Below, piece after piece: positions 63,806 through 64,000 of a stretch of 64,000 nucleotides of DNA. Under the pieces are notes generated by a model that ran no database searches, had not been told where the DNA came from, and saw only the letters and a program-made list of their open reading frames with translations. The DNA comes from JBEBVQ01 sp037190845 (GTDB taxonomy: Bacteria; Bacteroidota; Bacteroidia; Chitinophagales; Chitinophagaceae), in assembly GCA_037190845.1 (NCBI GenBank), contig JBBCJI010000006.1, forward strand, positions 50,777 through 114,776, in the 5' to 3' direction. Positions within the stretch are counted from its first letter, which is position 1; every line of letters starts with the position of its first letter. The position numbers and the translations under genes are program-made.

Positions 63806-64000
63806 CTACCATTGACGCATTGTTTCAACTTGTTGTTTTTCAATGATCTGAAAATTGAGTGAGCGGGCTCTTTTTTCAAGAGATTTGATCTGTTTCCGAC
63901 GGATCTGTTCCTCGTATGCTTTGACTCCATTCTCAACAAACTCCATCCCCTTGCTCTGCAGGCTGTAAAAAAGTAAGGCTATCTTTCTTGCCGTAGCCTT
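63806..64000 (-). CDS. Transposase C-terminus (IS110-like?), cut by window edge
   Basis: The minus-strand frame is open from the right edge to a TAG at 63806-63808, 64 residues. ATARKIALLFYSLQSKGMEF, EEQIRRKQIKSLEKRA and SLNFQIIEKQ resemble the C-terminal region of Bacteroidota transposases, probably IS110/IS1111-like. The body lies outside the window. The family assignment is tentative. Confidence 0.5.
   Translation of the reverse strand, partial: KATARKIALLFYSLQSKGMEFVENGVKAYEEQIRRKQIKSLEKRARSLNFQIIEKQQVETMRQW

Noticed and set aside
63727..63939. 70-residue minus-strand frame at the right end
   Set aside because: Wrong frame; the transposase-like translation is in another frame ending at 63806.
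1..64000. tRNA and rRNA genes
   Set aside because: I looked in the larger intergenic gaps and saw no cloverleaf or rRNA-like sequence; a tRNAscan-SE run would be needed to be certain.

Overview
The window looks like chromosomal DNA of a Bacteroidota bacterium, most likely the Chitinophaga/Chitinophagaceae group. This is inferred from several proteins ending in type IX secretion (T9SS) type A or type B (CHU_C-like) sorting domains, paralogous surface beta-propellers, TPR-containing histidine kinases paired with LuxR-type regulators, scarce Shine-Dalgarno sites, and many small dispersed repeats between genes. No sequence search could be run; functions rest on motifs read by eye.

Left part (1-6.9 kb): a DUF2075 helicase-like gene cut by the window edge; a decayed stretch with a chimeric lipoprotein/VOC gene, an SRPBCC gene, a VOC gene and truncated remnants; a winged-helix/nucleotidyltransferase pair resembling a toxin-antitoxin module; and a degenerate nucleotidyltransferase (MNT)-like gene.

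Defence island (6.9-22.3 kb): ten genes on the + strand with almost no gaps. An AbiEi/AbiEii toxin-antitoxin pair heads a restriction-type operon of Vsr-like nuclease, two 5-methylcytosine methyltransferases, HNH nuclease, MORC/MutL-like GHKL ATPase, Z1 helicase-like protein with an extra C-terminal region, SMC/ABC-type ATPase and AIPR protein. A perfect 13-bp inverted repeat just before abiEi could control the whole operon. A convergent XRE-type regulator with its own inverted-repeat operator closes the island.

Surface-protein and regulatory part (22.5-44.9 kb): two T9SS cargo proteins, a further T9SS protein, an AraC regulator, hypothetical genes, a second seven-bladed propeller protein, a TPR histidine kinase/response regulator pair, Dps, a CoA-transferase and guanylate kinase. 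Composite repeats of about 390 bp occur three times here.

AT-rich accessory part (45.4-53.9 kb): a truncated RibD/DHFR-like remnant, a DJ-1/PfpI protein, a secreted protein, an AlbA_2 protein overlapping a large nuclease-plus-P-loop ATPase gene (possible two-gene defence module), a GIY-YIG nuclease and two HEPN-type genes. Right part (54.4-64 kb): DPP-IV-type peptidase, ClpS, a second regulator/kinase pair, a third seven-bladed propeller protein, DusB, a possible 55-residue membrane protein and the tail of a transposase.

The most interesting signal is a family of three RNA-like elements of about 140 bp (6516-6663 minus, 22473-22615 plus, 52918-53057 plus). They differ in sequence but keep the same nested helices through compensating changes, start with GAATCTCG, end in a T-run, and carry a tail that repeats the 5' arm of their own apical hairpin, so the 3' arm can pair in two ways. 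Two of the three lie directly upstream of MNT/HEPN-like genes.
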